Positions 9,133 through 21,826 of a stretch of DNA of 64,000 nucleotides are shown here, piece after piece. This DNA comes from Burkholderiales bacterium Ga0077543 (GTDB lineage Bacteria; Pseudomonadota; Gammaproteobacteria; Burkholderiales; Burkholderiaceae_C). Under the pieces are notes generated by a model. The model searched no databases. It was given only the letters and a program-made list of their open reading frames with translations, and was not told where the DNA came from. A program made the translations under genes and the position numbers. Each line of letters starts with the position of its first letter. Position 1 is the first letter of the stretch. The stretch is taken from the NCBI GenBank assembly GCA_001464055.1, contig LNET01000055.1:1-64000 (forward strand). Reading direction: 5' to 3'.

Positions 9133-10410
9133 TCATCCCGACCAGCGCAGCCAGAGCCAGGTGATGAGCAGCGTGGCCGCGGTGACAGGCGCGCCGGTGC
9201 GCAGGTGGGTCTTCCAGTCGATGATGACACCGCAGCGGCGCGCCGCGTCGACGACGATGATGTTCGCGATGGAGCCCACGATGAGCAGATTGCCCGCCAG
9301 CGTGCTGACCAATGCCAGCAGCGTCCCCGCCTGCAGGCCCTGCCCAGGCGGAACCGCGGGCAGCAGCAGCATCACCGCCGGTACGTTCGACACCAGGTTC
9401 GACAGCAGCAGCGTCATGCCGAACATCGTGTCGGTGTCGGTCAGGTCGACACCGGCCTGCGCCAGGGCCGCCATGCCCTGCTGCGTGAGCCCGCTGACTT
9501 CGAGCGCGTGGTTGACGACGAACAGGCCGACGAACAGCACCAGCAACTGCCAGTCGACCAGGGCCAGCAGGCGCGACGAGTGGAAGCGTTGGCTCAGCAG
9601 CAGCAAGCCTGCAGCCACCAGGGCCGCCACGTCGCGCGGCCAGTCGGTGAAGAGGAACACCGCCACCAGGGCCAGCGCCACGGCCAGTCCCAGGGCGGTT
9701 TGCCAGGCATCGAAGGCGGGCTCGTCTTTCGCCAGCGGCAGCGGCAGCGCTGGCGCGCCCGTCACGCCAGTCACGCCAGGGCGGGCCTGCTGATGCCGCA
9801 GTGGCCAGGCCAGCAGGCCCCAGAGCGCCAGCAGCCCCAGCAGCACCGGCACCAGCGCCTGTTTCAGGTAGGCGGCGAACGACAGGTCCAGCACCTCGCC
9901 GATGAGCATGTTCTGGGGGTTGCCGATCAGGGTGGCGGCCGAACCGATGTTGCTGGCGCAGGCCAGTGCCAGCAGGCAGGGCACGGGGTCGACACCGCGA
10001 CGCAGGCAGGCCTGGGCCAGCACAGGCGCGATCGCGAGGCAGACCACGTCGTTGCTGAAAACGGCCGAGAGCATGCCGCTGACGGCGATCACCACCCCCA
10101 GCAGCCCCGCCGGCCCCAGCGGCAGGCCGGCCATGTGGCGCGTCACCGCGCCGTAGAAGCCGCCCAGCCGCATCTGGGCCGACACCAGCATGAACGAGAA
10201 CAGCAGCAGCACCGTGGGCAGGTGCACCGCCTGCGCGGCCTGCGCCGGGCTGAGGCCACCCACGCCGACGACGGCGATGGCCCCCAGCAGCGCCACGCCG
10301 GTGCGATCCAGCCGCAAGCCGGGCAGGCCGCCCAGGATCATGCCCAGGTAGACCAGGCCGAAGATCAGGCCCACGACGATCACGTCGCCGCCGGGCGGCA
10401 GGAAGTTCAT
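9133..10410 (-). CDS. SLC13/ArsB-NhaD superfamily anion permease
   Basis: A 425-residue polytopic membrane protein with about 10-12 hydrophobic segments. The paired re-entrant motifs of the ion-transporter superfamily are visible: [19 protein letters not shown] in the N-terminal half and [13 protein letters not shown] / [15 protein letters not shown] in the C-terminal half. These resemble citrate/arsenite/Na+-H+ antiporter-type carriers; the substrate cannot be inferred from sequence alone. The start at MNFLPPGGD lies 4 nt after the ligA stop, so it is probably co-transcribed and translationally linked with ligA. It is an odd partner for a DNA ligase. Confidence 0.78.
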   Translation of the reverse strand: MNFLPPGGDVIVVGLIFGLVYLGMILGGLPGLRLDRTGVALLGAIAVVGVGGLSPAQAAQAVHLPTVLLLFSFMLVSAQMRLGGFYGAVTRHMAGLPLGPAGLLGVVIAVSGMLSAVFSNDVVCLAIAPVLAQACLRRGVDPVPCLLALACASNIGSAATLIGNPQNMLIGEVLDLSFAAYLKQALVPVLLGLLALWGLLAWPLRHQQARPGVTGVTGAPALPLPLAKDEPAFDAWQTALGLAVALALVAVFLFTDWPRDVAALVAAGLLLLSQRFHSSRLLALVDWQLLVLFVGLFVVNHALEVSGLTQQGMAALAQAGVDLTDTDTMFGMTLLLSNLVSNVPAVMLLLPAVPPGQGLQAGTLLALVSTLAGNLLIVGSIANIIVVDAARRCGVIIDWKTHLRTGAPVTAATLLITWLWLRWSG

Positions 10411-10414
10411 GCCT

Positions 10415-13960
<3,546 letters not shown>

Positions 13961-15031
13961 TCAGCTGAACAACCGCCGCGCGGCCGGGCTGCCGGCCGCC
14001 AGGTCCAGCGCTTCGAGCTTGTCGTACAGCTCCTCGAGTTCCTGGGCAATGCTGGCAAAGGCGGCCAGCGGCAAGGGTGCGCCGTGGTCGTCGACGACGG
14101 TGGCGTCCATGTCGTCGGCCAGCGCGGTGGCGGCGCGGTGCCAGGCTGGATAGGGTTCGGCCGAGCGCGCAGTTTGCGGCACGTCCAGGCTGAGCGTGAA
14201 CGAGCGAACTGCCGCGGCCTGCGGGTCGGGCCCCAGCGCCGCCAGCGCGGCCTGCGCGTCGACCGACAAGGCCAGCATGGGCGGCGCAAAATCCTCGGCG
14301 GCCGGCACCACCATGCGTCCCGGCACGGTGCCGGCCAGGAAACCATGCCGCGCCGCGCACTGATGGATGTAGCCCACCGACCAGGATACGCCGTTGGACT
14401 TGAGCGTCAGGGTCAGCTGCGCGTCGAGCGGGCTGGTCAACCCGTCGAGTTCCCGCGCCCGGGCCACCACGTCCAGCATGTCCGGGGCGTCGGGCGTGGC
14501 CCCCAGTGCATCGGCAAACACCTGCACCTTCTGCACGAATTCAGAGTATTCGATCTCGTTCAGCGCCCCGCCGCGGTTGGCCATCTGCACGCCCGCCTGC
14601 AGTTCGCCGTAGCGGCGACCGGGGCTGGGCGGCTCCCATTCACCGGTCTCGGTGTCCAGGCCTTCGATGTAGAACGGCTTGCTGCCGGCGCGGCGTGTGG
14701 GGGGCAGGTGGGCAAGCACGGCTTCGCCGGCCACTGGGGCGTCCAGCGCCAGCGGCACCAGGGCGTCGATCAGGGCATCCAGGCGCGGCACCTGGCGCTG
14801 CGGCATGCGCGCCGCTGACAGGTCGGGCTGGGTGTCGTCGGCCTCGGGGCTGGCGCCCAGGCTGGGTTCCTGGCGCTCGCTGGCCGTTGCAGCAAGCCCG
14901 GGCTCCACGGCCACCGCCGCCGCTTTCGGCCGCAGCCGGCGGGTCTGCCACCAACCGTGCAGCACCACCGCGGCCAGCACGGCCGCACCCAGCAGCAGCA
15001 GGGCCTGAGTGAGCGTGAGTTCGACGCCCAT
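13961..15031 (-). CDS. zipA: Cell division protein ZipA
   Basis: A 356-residue protein with an N-terminal membrane anchor (about residues 6-26, LTQALLLLGAAVLAAVVL), a basic stretch (RRLRPK), an acidic/Pro-rich linker, and a C-terminal FtsZ-binding-type domain (about 210-345, with PRMVVPAAEDFAPPMLALSVD and FTLSLDVPQT). ZipA tethers FtsZ to the inner membrane; betaproteobacterial members diverge strongly from E. coli. The call rests on topology plus context: it starts 8 nt after the smc stop and precedes ligA on the same strand, the well-known smc-zipA-ligA order. Without the context the sequence alone would be only moderately convincing. Confidence 0.82.
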   Translation of the reverse strand: MGVELTLTQALLLLGAAVLAAVVLHGWWQTRRLRPKAAAVAVEPGLAATASERQEPSLGASPEADDTQPDLSAARMPQRQVPRLDALIDALVPLALDAPVAGEAVLAHLPPTRRAGSKPFYIEGLDTETGEWEPPSPGRRYGELQAGVQMANRGGALNEIEYSEFVQKVQVFADALGATPDAPDMLDVVARARELDGLTSPLDAQLTLTLKSNGVSWSVGYIHQCAARHGFLAGTVPGRMVVPAAEDFAPPMLALSVDAQAALAALGPDPQAAAVRSFTLSLDVPQTARSAEPYPAWHRAATALADDMDATVVDDHGAPLPLAAFASIAQELEELYDKLEALDLAAGSPAARRLFS

Positions 15032-15039
15032 GGCGGCGT

Positions 15040-18000
15040 TCAGGCAGCCTCGACCAGCGAAACGGCGGATTCCATATCGACCGCGACGATGCGGCTGACG
15101 CCCTGTTCCTGCATGGTCACGCCAATCAGCTGTTCGGCCATTTCCATGGCGATCTTGTTGTGGCTGATGAACAGGAACTGCGTGCCCTTGCTCATCTCGG
15201 TGACGAGATTGCGGTAGCGCTCGGTGTTGGCGTCGTCCAGCGGCGCGTCCACCTCGTCCAGCAGGCAGAACGGCGCCGGGTTCAGCTGGAAGATGGCGAA
15301 CACCAGCGCAATCGCCGTCAACGCCTTTTCGCCGCCGCTCAGCAGGTGGATGGTGCTGTTCTTCTTGCCGGGTGGCTGCGCCATCACCTGGACACCCGCG
15401 TCCAGGATCTCGCCGCCCGTCATCACCAGCCGCGCATTGCCGCCGCCGAAGAGCGTGGGGAACATGCGGCCGAAGTGTTCGTTGACCTGGTTGAAGGTGG
15501 AGGCGAGCAGGTCGCGAGTTTCCAGGTCGATCTTGCGGATGGCGTCTTCCAGCGTGCCGATGGCATCCAGCAGGTCGGCGTTCTGCGCGTCCAGGAAGGT
15601 CTTGCGTTCGCGCGCCTGCACAAGTTCGTCCAGCGCCGCCAGGTTCACCGCACCCAGCGCCGCGATCTCCTTGTTGATGCGGTCGATCTCGGTCTGCAGG
15701 CCCCAGAGCTTCACGCTGCCGGCCTCGATGCCCTGGGCCAGCGCAACCAGGTCGACCTCGGCCGCGCTCAGCTGTTCCATGTATTGCGCGCCACCCAGCT
15801 GCGCGGCCTGAAGTTCCAGCTGCAGCCGTGTGATGCGTTCGCGCAGCGGTGCCAGGCTTTGCTCGAAGCCCATGCGCTGCTCGTCGGCACGGCGCATCTG
15901 GGCGCTGAGCTCGTCGTATTCACTGCGCGCGGCGGCCAGCAGCTGTTCACGTTCCAGGCGCACCGCCAGCGCTGCCTGCAGGCCCGACTGCGCCGCCTGG
16001 TCGTCGAAGGCGCCCAGTTCCAGCTGCAGCTGTTCACCGGCCTGCACGTTCGCCGCCACCTGCTGGGCGGCCGTGTCGATGCTGCGCTGCAGTTCGGCCT
16101 GGCGCGCCACCAGCGCGCGGGCCTGGAAGCGGGCTTCCTGGGCCTGGCGTTCCAGGCTGCGTTGCTGTTCGCGGGCGTCGGACAGGCGGCGTTCGCAGGC
16201 GATGACGGTGTCGTCGAGTTCGGCGTGCTTTTCCTGCGCGGTGCCCAGGTGAACGTCGAGTTCCTCGAAACGGCCTTCACCGGTGGCGCGGCGCTCTTCC
16301 AGGCCTTCGAGCTGGGCGTCGATCTCGGCCAGTTCCTCGTTCAGCTGATCGCGGCGCGAGCTGGCGGCGTCGGCCTGCTGCGACAGACGCAGCAGTTCGA
16401 CATGCAGGCTGTGCGCGCGGGTCTGGGCCTCGCCGGCTTCGCGGCGCACGCTGGCCAGGCGCTGGGAGGCTTCGGTGTAGGCCGCTTCCAGACGCACCGA
16501 CTGCGTCTTGGCGTCGTCGGCCAGCATCGTCTGGGCGCGTTGCTGGCGGGTCAGGTTCTCGATTTCCTGGGCACGTGCCAGCAAGCCGGCCTGTTCGCTG
16601 TCGGGTGCGTAGAAAGCCACGGCGTGCTGGGATACCGCATGGCCTTCACGCGTCATGATGACTTCGCCGTGGGTGAGCACGCTGCGCCCGGCCAGGGCTT
16701 CGTCCAGGCTGGTGGCGGTGTAGACACCTTCGAGCCAGTCGCCCAGCAGCGCCCGCAGGCCGACGTCGCCCAGGCGCAGCAGGTCGGCCAGCAGCGGCAG
16801 GCTCTGGTGGGTGCGCGGGGCCACGCCCGTGGGCAGGGCATAGAACGCCAGCTTCGCGGGCGGCGCGTCCTGGGCGAAGGCCCGCACCATGTCGAGCTTG
16901 CCCGCAGAGATCGCGCTGAGCCGTTCGCGCAAGGCCGCCTCCAGCGCGGTTTCCCAGCCGGTTTCGATGTGCACCTGTGTCCACAGCCCGGCCAGGCCTT
17001 CCAGGCCATGGCGCTGCAGCCAGGGCTTGAGCTTGCCTTCGGTCTGCACCTTGTCCTGCAGCGCGCGCAAGGCCTCCAGGCGTGCGGCGATGTCGGCCAG
17101 CCGGCCCGATTCGGTGTTCACGGCCGACTGCGCGGCGCGGCGCTGTTCATCCAGCGCGGGCACCTGTTCGGCCAGTTCCTGCAGGCGGGCATCGGCCAGA
17201 GCGTGGCCTTCGGCGGCATCGGCTTCCTGCAGCTTCAGCGCTTCCAGCTTCGCGGTGTCGGGCGCCTGCAGGCCCTGGCGTTCCTGAGCACGGCGCTCGC
17301 GCTGGGTGCGCAGCGACCGCAGTTGTTCGTCGATGCTGCGGCTTTCGGCCGCCAGCACCTGGATCTGCTGCTGCACCTGGGCCACCGCCGCGCGCTGCGC
17401 GTTGCTGGCAGCCTGCGCGGCGCGCACTTCATCTTCCATCGAAGGCAGGCTCAGGCCCTGTTCCTCGGCCTGCGCGGCCAGCACACCGGCCTGTTCCTCG
17501 GCGCCTTCGATCTGCGCGGCCAGGTCCTCGAGTTCGTTGCGGGCGTCCTGCTCGCGACCGGCCCACTGCGCGTTCTGCGTCTGCAGTTCGGCCAGCCGCG
17601 CCTGCGCACGCTGGCGGCCTTCGACGACGTAGCGGATGCGCTCTTCCAACCGGCTGACTTCCAGCGCCGCTTCGGCCAGGAATCCCTGCTTGCCATGCAG
17701 CGCGTCGCTCGCGGCGTAGTGGGCCTGGCGCACGGTTTCCAGCTGGGCTTCGACCTGGCGCAAATCGGCCATGCGGGCTTCCAGCGCGATGGCGGCTTCG
17801 GCCGCTGCGGTCTTCACGCGGGTTTCTTCGCCCGCGGCGTCGCGGTGTTTCAGGAACCACAGCTGGTGCAGTTTCAGCGTGCCTTCGTCCTGCAGCCGGC
17901 GGTAGCGCGTAGCCACCTCGGCCTGGCTTTCCAGCTTGTCGAGGTTGCTGTTCAGTTCGCGCAGGATGTCGTCGACGCGGGTGAGGTTCTCGCGAGTGTC

Positions 18001-18555
18001 TTTCAGCCGGTTTTCGGTCTCGCGCCGGCGTTCCTTGTACTTGCTGACGCCCGCGGCTTCTTCCAGGAACAAGCGCAGTTCCTCGGGGCGGCTTTCGATG
18101 ATGCGGCTGATGGTGCCCTGGCCGATGATGGCGTAGGCCCGCGGGCCCAGGCCGGTGCCGAGGAACACGTCCTGCACGTCGCGGCGGCGCACGGGCTGGC
18201 CGTTGATGTAGTAACTGCTGGTGCCGTCGCGCGTGAGCACGCGGCGCACGGCGATCTCGGCGTAGGTATTCCACTGGCCGCCGGCGCGGGCGTCGGCGTT
18301 GTCGAAGACCAGCTCGACGCTGGCGCGGCTGGCCGGCTTGCGGTGGCCGCTGCCGTTGAAAATGACGTCCTGCATGGATTCGCCACGCAGCTCGCTCGCC
18401 TTGCTTTCGCCCAGCACCCAGCGCACGGCGTCCATGATGTTGCTCTTGCCGCAGCCGTTCGGACCGACCACGCCCACGCGCTGCCCAGGCAGCTGGAAGG
18501 TGGTGGGTTCGGCGAAGGACTTGAAGCCCGAGAGCTTGATCTGGTTCAGGCGCAT
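15040..18555 (-). CDS. smc: Chromosome segregation protein SMC
   Basis: A 1171-residue SMC ATPase. The head has Walker A GPNGCGKSN (31-39), and Q-loop and SKYKERRRETENRL follow at the start of the first coiled coil. Long coiled coils flank a hinge at about 500-650. The C-terminal head has LSGGEKALTAIALVFA and Walker B PFCLLDEVDAPLDD. Homodimers with ScpAB load and compact the chromosome. The start is the Met of MRLNQIKLSGFKSF; the upstream in-frame residues lack homology. It is divergent from queF (118 nt apart) and is followed 8 nt later by zipA, so the two are an operon. Confidence 0.97.
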   Translation of the reverse strand: MRLNQIKLSGFKSFAEPTTFQLPGQRVGVVGPNGCGKSNIMDAVRWVLGESKASELRGESMQDVIFNGSGHRKPASRASVELVFDNADARAGGQWNTYAEIAVRRVLTRDGTSSYYINGQPVRRRDVQDVFLGTGLGPRAYAIIGQGTISRIIESRPEELRLFLEEAAGVSKYKERRRETENRLKDTRENLTRVDDILRELNSNLDKLESQAEVATRYRRLQDEGTLKLHQLWFLKHRDAAGEETRVKTAAAEAAIALEARMADLRQVEAQLETVRQAHYAASDALHGKQGFLAEAALEVSRLEERIRYVVEGRQRAQARLAELQTQNAQWAGREQDARNELEDLAAQIEGAEEQAGVLAAQAEEQGLSLPSMEDEVRAAQAASNAQRAAVAQVQQQIQVLAAESRSIDEQLRSLRTQRERRAQERQGLQAPDTAKLEALKLQEADAAEGHALADARLQELAEQVPALDEQRRAAQSAVNTESGRLADIAARLEALRALQDKVQTEGKLKPWLQRHGLEGLAGLWTQVHIETGWETALEAALRERLSAISAGKLDMVRAFAQDAPPAKLAFYALPTGVAPRTHQSLPLLADLLRLGDVGLRALLGDWLEGVYTATSLDEALAGRSVLTHGEVIMTREGHAVSQHAVAFYAPDSEQAGLLARAQEIENLTRQQRAQTMLADDAKTQSVRLEAAYTEASQRLASVRREAGEAQTRAHSLHVELLRLSQQADAASSRRDQLNEELAEIDAQLEGLEERRATGEGRFEELDVHLGTAQEKHAELDDTVIACERRLSDAREQQRSLERQAQEARFQARALVARQAELQRSIDTAAQQVAANVQAGEQLQLELGAFDDQAAQSGLQAALAVRLEREQLLAAARSEYDELSAQMRRADEQRMGFEQSLAPLRERITRLQLELQAAQLGGAQYMEQLSAAEVDLVALAQGIEAGSVKLWGLQTEIDRINKEIAALGAVNLAALDELVQARERKTFLDAQNADLLDAIGTLEDAIRKIDLETRDLLASTFNQVNEHFGRMFPTLFGGGNARLVMTGGEILDAGVQVMAQPPGKKNSTIHLLSGGEKALTAIALVFAIFQLNPAPFCLLDEVDAPLDDANTERYRNLVTEMSKGTQFLFISHNKIAMEMAEQLIGVTMQEQGVSRIVAVDMESAVSLVEAA

Positions 18556-18673
18556 GGCTCGCGCCGCAGGGCTGCGGCGGGGTGTCCGGGTGGATTCTGT
18601 AACTTGTTGATTTGCTTCGCGTTTTGCGCTTTGAGCGAGGCTGGCGAAGGGGCTGGATGATAGCATCGCGACC

Positions 18674-19120
18674 ATGCCCAAGACCCCCATCCGCAAGACC
18701 GGCGAGCGCCCCAAACCGGCAGTGCCGCCCAGCGCACCGTCGCGAGAACTGCAGGCCTTCCCGAACCCGGCCCCCGAACGCGACTACGTCATCCGGTTCG
18801 ACGTGCCCGAGTTCACCTGCCTGTGCCCTTTGACCGGTCAGCCCGACTTCGCGCACTTCAGCATCGAGATCGTCGCCGACAGGCTGTGCGTCGAAACGAA
18901 GAGCCTGAAGCAGTACTTCTGGAGTTTCCGCAACGAAGGCGCGTTCCACGAGAAGGTGACGAACACCATCGCCAGCGACATCGTCGCTGCCATCGCGCCG
19001 CGCTTCCTGCGCATCCACGCCGACTGGTACGTGCGCGGCGGCATCCGCACCTACGTCACGGTGGAACATCGCCGCAAGGGCTGGAAGCCGGCGCCGAAGG
19101 TGGAGCTGCCGGCGGCATGA
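18674..19120 (+). CDS. queF: NADPH-dependent 7-cyano-7-deazaguanine reductase QueF (unimodular)
   Basis: A 148-residue unimodular QueF. The catalytic C51 in CLCPLTGQPD is followed seven residues on by D58, and the substrate motif ETKSLKQYFWSFR begins at residue 74. It reduces preQ0 to preQ1 in queuosine biosynthesis. No preQ1 riboswitch-like leader is visible: the -10-like TAGCAT at 18661-18666 lies 7 nt before the ATG, leaving no room for a leader. Its stop codon overlaps the start of the SET-domain gene (ATGA), so the two are translationally coupled. Confidence 0.94.
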   Translation: MPKTPIRKTGERPKPAVPPSAPSRELQAFPNPAPERDYVIRFDVPEFTCLCPLTGQPDFAHFSIEIVADRLCVETKSLKQYFWSFRNEGAFHEKVTNTIASDIVAAIAPRFLRIHADWYVRGGIRTYVTVEHRRKGWKPAPKVELPAA

Positions 19121-19551
19121 CGGCCGGCCCGGCTCCGGCCCGGCCGGCTTATCAGAAGTTCGCGGTCGACGTGGCGCCCAGCGCCATCGACGGACAGGGC
19201 GCCTTCGCCGCCGAGCCCATTCCCCCGCGGCTGAAGATCGGCGAGATCCGGGGCGAAAGCATCAGCGTGGCCGAGGCCCGCATCCGCGCCACGCGCAGCG
19301 AACGCATCATGATCGTGGAGCTGTCCAGCCGACGCGCCATCGACTTCAGCAAGAGCGTCGACCCCATGCGCTACACCAACCACAGCTGCCAGCCCAATGC
19401 ACGATTGTGCATACGGCAGGGGCGGGTGGAGTTCTATGCGCTGCGTGCCATCCATGCGGGCGAAGAGATCACCGTCAACTATGGCGAGACCCACCACGAA
19501 GGGAGACTGACCTGCCGCTGCGGCGCGGCGGGTTGCAGCGGCCGACTCTAG
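19117..19551 (+). CDS. SET-domain protein-lysine methyltransferase-like protein
   Basis: A 144-residue protein that is essentially only a SET domain with a post-SET tail. It shows the GxG-type start (SAIDGQGAFAAEPI), NHSCQPNA (AdoMet/substrate pseudoknot), GEEITVNYG and a C-terminal CRCGAAGC cysteine cluster that can close the active site with Zn. SET enzymes methylate lysine; bacterial substrates are mostly unknown. The ATG overlaps the queF stop, so it is co-translated with queF. The functional link to tRNA modification is not evident. Confidence 0.83.
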   Translation: MTAGPAPARPAYQKFAVDVAPSAIDGQGAFAAEPIPPRLKIGEIRGESISVAEARIRATRSERIMIVELSSRRAIDFSKSVDPMRYTNHSCQPNARLCIRQGRVEFYALRAIHAGEEITVNYGETHHEGRLTCRCGAAGCSGRL

Positions 19552-19741
19552 ACAACACGGTTTGATGTTGGATCTGGACAAGGCTGGTGCATACGTCCCA
19601 TCTGCGAGCCCTGCGACCTTTCCCGGCCTTTTCCCTCGCCGCCCAGGACCAGAAGCTGCAGAAACCCATGCCGCAGACGCCGGCCGGTGACGAACGCATC
19701 GCCGCCAAAGGGCCTGTGCGAGAGCGAGACGCGGCGGCCGA

Positions 19742-19747
19742 GATAAT
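19742..19747 (+). promoter_or_regulatory. -10-like hexamer of the dapC promoter
   Basis: GATAAT, 8 nt upstream of the dapC ATG, within the 204-bp gap after the SET gene that otherwise holds nothing recognisable. The spacing predicts transcription starting about at the start codon (very short or no leader). Confidence 0.45.
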
Positions 19748-19755
19748 CACGATCC

Positions 19756-20985
19756 ATGAACCCGCTGCTTTCCCGCCTGCATCCCTATCCATTCGAACGC
19801 TGGCGCGAGCTGACGCGCAACATCACCCCGAACCCGGCCCTGCGCCCCATCAGCCTGGGCATCGGCGAGCCGAAACACGCCACACCCGCGCTGATCGAGG
19901 AAGCGCTGGTTCGCGCCCTGCCCGGCCTGAGCAGCTACCCCGCCCCCGCGGGTGAACCGGCGCTGCGCGAAGCCATTGCCGGCTGGGTGCAGCGCCGTTA
20001 CGGTGTGACGCTGGACGTGGGCACGCAGGTGTTGCCGGTCTCGGGTTCCCGCGAAGCCCTGTTCGCCTTCGCGCAGACCGTCATCGACCCCAACCGGCCC
20101 GGCGCCACCGTGGCCTGCCCCAATCCGTTCTACCAGATCTACGAAGGCGCAGCCCTGCTGGCCGGTGCGCAGACGGCCTTCGTGGCCAGCGACCCGGCCC
20201 GCAACTTCGCTGCCGACTGGGCTGCCGTGCCGGACGAGACCTGGGCACGCACGCAACTGCTCTACGTCTGCAGCCCCGGCAACCCCACCGGCGCGGTGAT
20301 GCCGCTGGCCGAATGGCAGCAGCTGTTCGAACTGAGCGACCGGCACGGCTTCGTCATCGCCAGCGACGAGTGTTATTCCGAGATCTACTTCCGCGAGGAA
20401 GCGCCGCTGGGCAGCCTGCAGGCCGCCCAGGCCCTGGGCCGCGACGACTTCCGCAACCTGGTGGCCTTCACCAGCCTGTCCAAGCGCAGCAACGTGCCGG
20501 GCCTGCGCTCGGGCTTCGTCGCCGGCGACGCGAAGCTGCTCAAGGCCTTCCTGCTCTACCGCACGTACCACGGCAGCGCGATGAGCCCGGTGGTGCAGCG
20601 CGCCAGCGTCGCCGCCTGGAACGACGAGGCGCATGTCGTGGCCAACCGTGCGCTGTACCGCGAGAAGTTCGCACAGGTCACGCCGCTGCTGGCGCAGGCG
20701 CTGGACGTGGCCCTGCCCGACGCCGCCTTCTACCTGTGGGCGCGCGTGCCCGAGCGGAAGGGCGGACGCGACGAAGTCGCCTTCGCCCAGGGCCTGCTGG
20801 CTCAATACAATGTGAACGTCCTGCCCGGCAGCCTGCTTGCACGCACGGCCGACGGGTCCAACCCCGGCACCGGCCGCATCCGCCTGGCCCTGGTCGCCTC
20901 CACCGAAGAATGCCTGGAAGCCGCGCGCCGCATCGTCGCGTACTGCCAGGCACCCAGCCCCCACTCCTGCGAAAGCCCTGCATGA
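19756..20985 (+). CDS. dapC: Succinyldiaminopimelate aminotransferase DapC
   Basis: A 409-residue fold-type I PLP aminotransferase: substrate loop [15 protein letters not shown]-phosphate region [31 protein letters not shown] and Schiff-base lysine K243 in [15 protein letters not shown]. It carries out N-succinyl-2-amino-6-oxopimelate to N-succinyl-LL-diaminopimelate in the lysine/peptidoglycan pathway. The assignment among class I/II aminotransferases is secured by the following dapD (ATGA overlap) and by dapE two genes further on. Confidence 0.92.
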   Translation: MNPLLSRLHPYPFERWRELTRNITPNPALRPISLGIGEPKHATPALIEEALVRALPGLSSYPAPAGEPALREAIAGWVQRRYGVTLDVGTQVLPVSGSREALFAFAQTVIDPNRPGATVACPNPFYQIYEGAALLAGAQTAFVASDPARNFAADWAAVPDETWARTQLLYVCSPGNPTGAVMPLAEWQQLFELSDRHGFVIASDECYSEIYFREEAPLGSLQAAQALGRDDFRNLVAFTSLSKRSNVPGLRSGFVAGDAKLLKAFLLYRTYHGSAMSPVVQRASVAAWNDEAHVVANRALYREKFAQVTPLLAQALDVALPDAAFYLWARVPERKGGRDEVAFAQGLLAQYNVNVLPGSLLARTADGSNPGTGRIRLALVASTEECLEAARRIVAYCQAPSPHSCESPA

Positions 20986-21794
20986 CCGTCCAACAGCTTC
21001 AGCCCGTCATCGACCTGGCCTGGGAAAGCCGTACCGAGATCAACGCCATCAACGCGCCCGAAGTGCGCGAAGCCGTCGAGTCCACGATCAAGGAACTGAA
21101 CGCCGGCCGGCTGCGCGTCGCCGAGCGCCGGGGCGTGGGCGACTGGGTCGTCAACCAGTGGGTGAAGAAGGCCGTGCTGCTGAGCTTCCGGCTGAACGAC
21201 AACCAGATCATGCGCGCCGGCGACCTGGGCTTCTTCGACAAGGTGAAGACGAAGTTCTCCTGCATGGACGAGGCCCAGATGCGCGCCTCGGGCGTGCGCG
21301 TGGTGCCACCGGCCGTGGCGCGGCGCGGCAGCTTCATCGGCCGCAACGTCGTGCTGATGCCCAGCTACGTGAACATCGGCGCCTATGTGGACGAAGGCAC
21401 GATGGTCGACACCTGGGCCACCGTGGGCAGCTGCGCGCAGATCGGCAAGAACGTGCACCTGAGCGGCGGTGTGGGCATCGGCGGCGTGCTGGAACCACTG
21501 CAGGCCAACCCCACCATCATCGAAGACAACTGCTTCATCGGCGCGCGCAGCGAAGTCGTCGAAGGCGTCATCGTCGAAGAGAACTCCGTCATCAGCATGG
21601 GCGTCTACATCGGCCAGAGCACCAAGATCTACGACCGCGTGAGTTATGGCCGCATTCCGGCCGGCAGCGTGGTGGTTTCGGGCAGTCTGCCCAGCAGCGA
21701 CGGCACGCACAGCCTGTATTGCGCGGTGATCGTGAAAAAAGTCGACGCCCAGACCCGTTCCAAGACCAGTATCAACGACCTGCTGCGGGCATGA
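20982..21794 (+). CDS. dapD: 2,3,4,5-tetrahydropyridine-2,6-dicarboxylate N-succinyltransferase DapD
   Basis: A 270-residue acyltransferase. An N-terminal helical domain contains [27 protein letters not shown] left-handed parallel beta-helix of hexapeptide repeats follows ([34 protein letters not shown]), with the flexible loop and [19 protein letters not shown]. It succinylates tetrahydrodipicolinate using succinyl-CoA. The start codon overlaps the dapC stop (ATGA). Length is typical. Confidence 0.97.
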   Translation: MTVQQLQPVIDLAWESRTEINAINAPEVREAVESTIKELNAGRLRVAERRGVGDWVVNQWVKKAVLLSFRLNDNQIMRAGDLGFFDKVKTKFSCMDEAQMRASGVRVVPPAVARRGSFIGRNVVLMPSYVNIGAYVDEGTMVDTWATVGSCAQIGKNVHLSGGVGIGGVLEPLQANPTIIEDNCFIGARSEVVEGVIVEENSVISMGVYIGQSTKIYDRVSYGRIPAGSVVVSGSLPSSDGTHSLYCAVIVKKVDAQTRSKTSINDLLRA

Positions 21795-21826
21795 TGTCCT
21801 GTTGACCTGACAGGAGCGGAGCGGCA

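Noticed and set aside
15160-18660. 1166-codon open frame antisense to smc
   Set aside because: Mirrors the smc coding pattern and has no domains of its own.
18556-18673. preQ1 riboswitch upstream of queF
   Set aside because: The predicted transcript has no leader and no C-rich/pseudoknot pattern is visible in the 118-bp gap.
19552-19755. Hidden small gene in the gap before dapC
   Set aside because: Frames there lack ribosome-binding sites and recognisable sequence; only a -10-like element next to dapC is supported.
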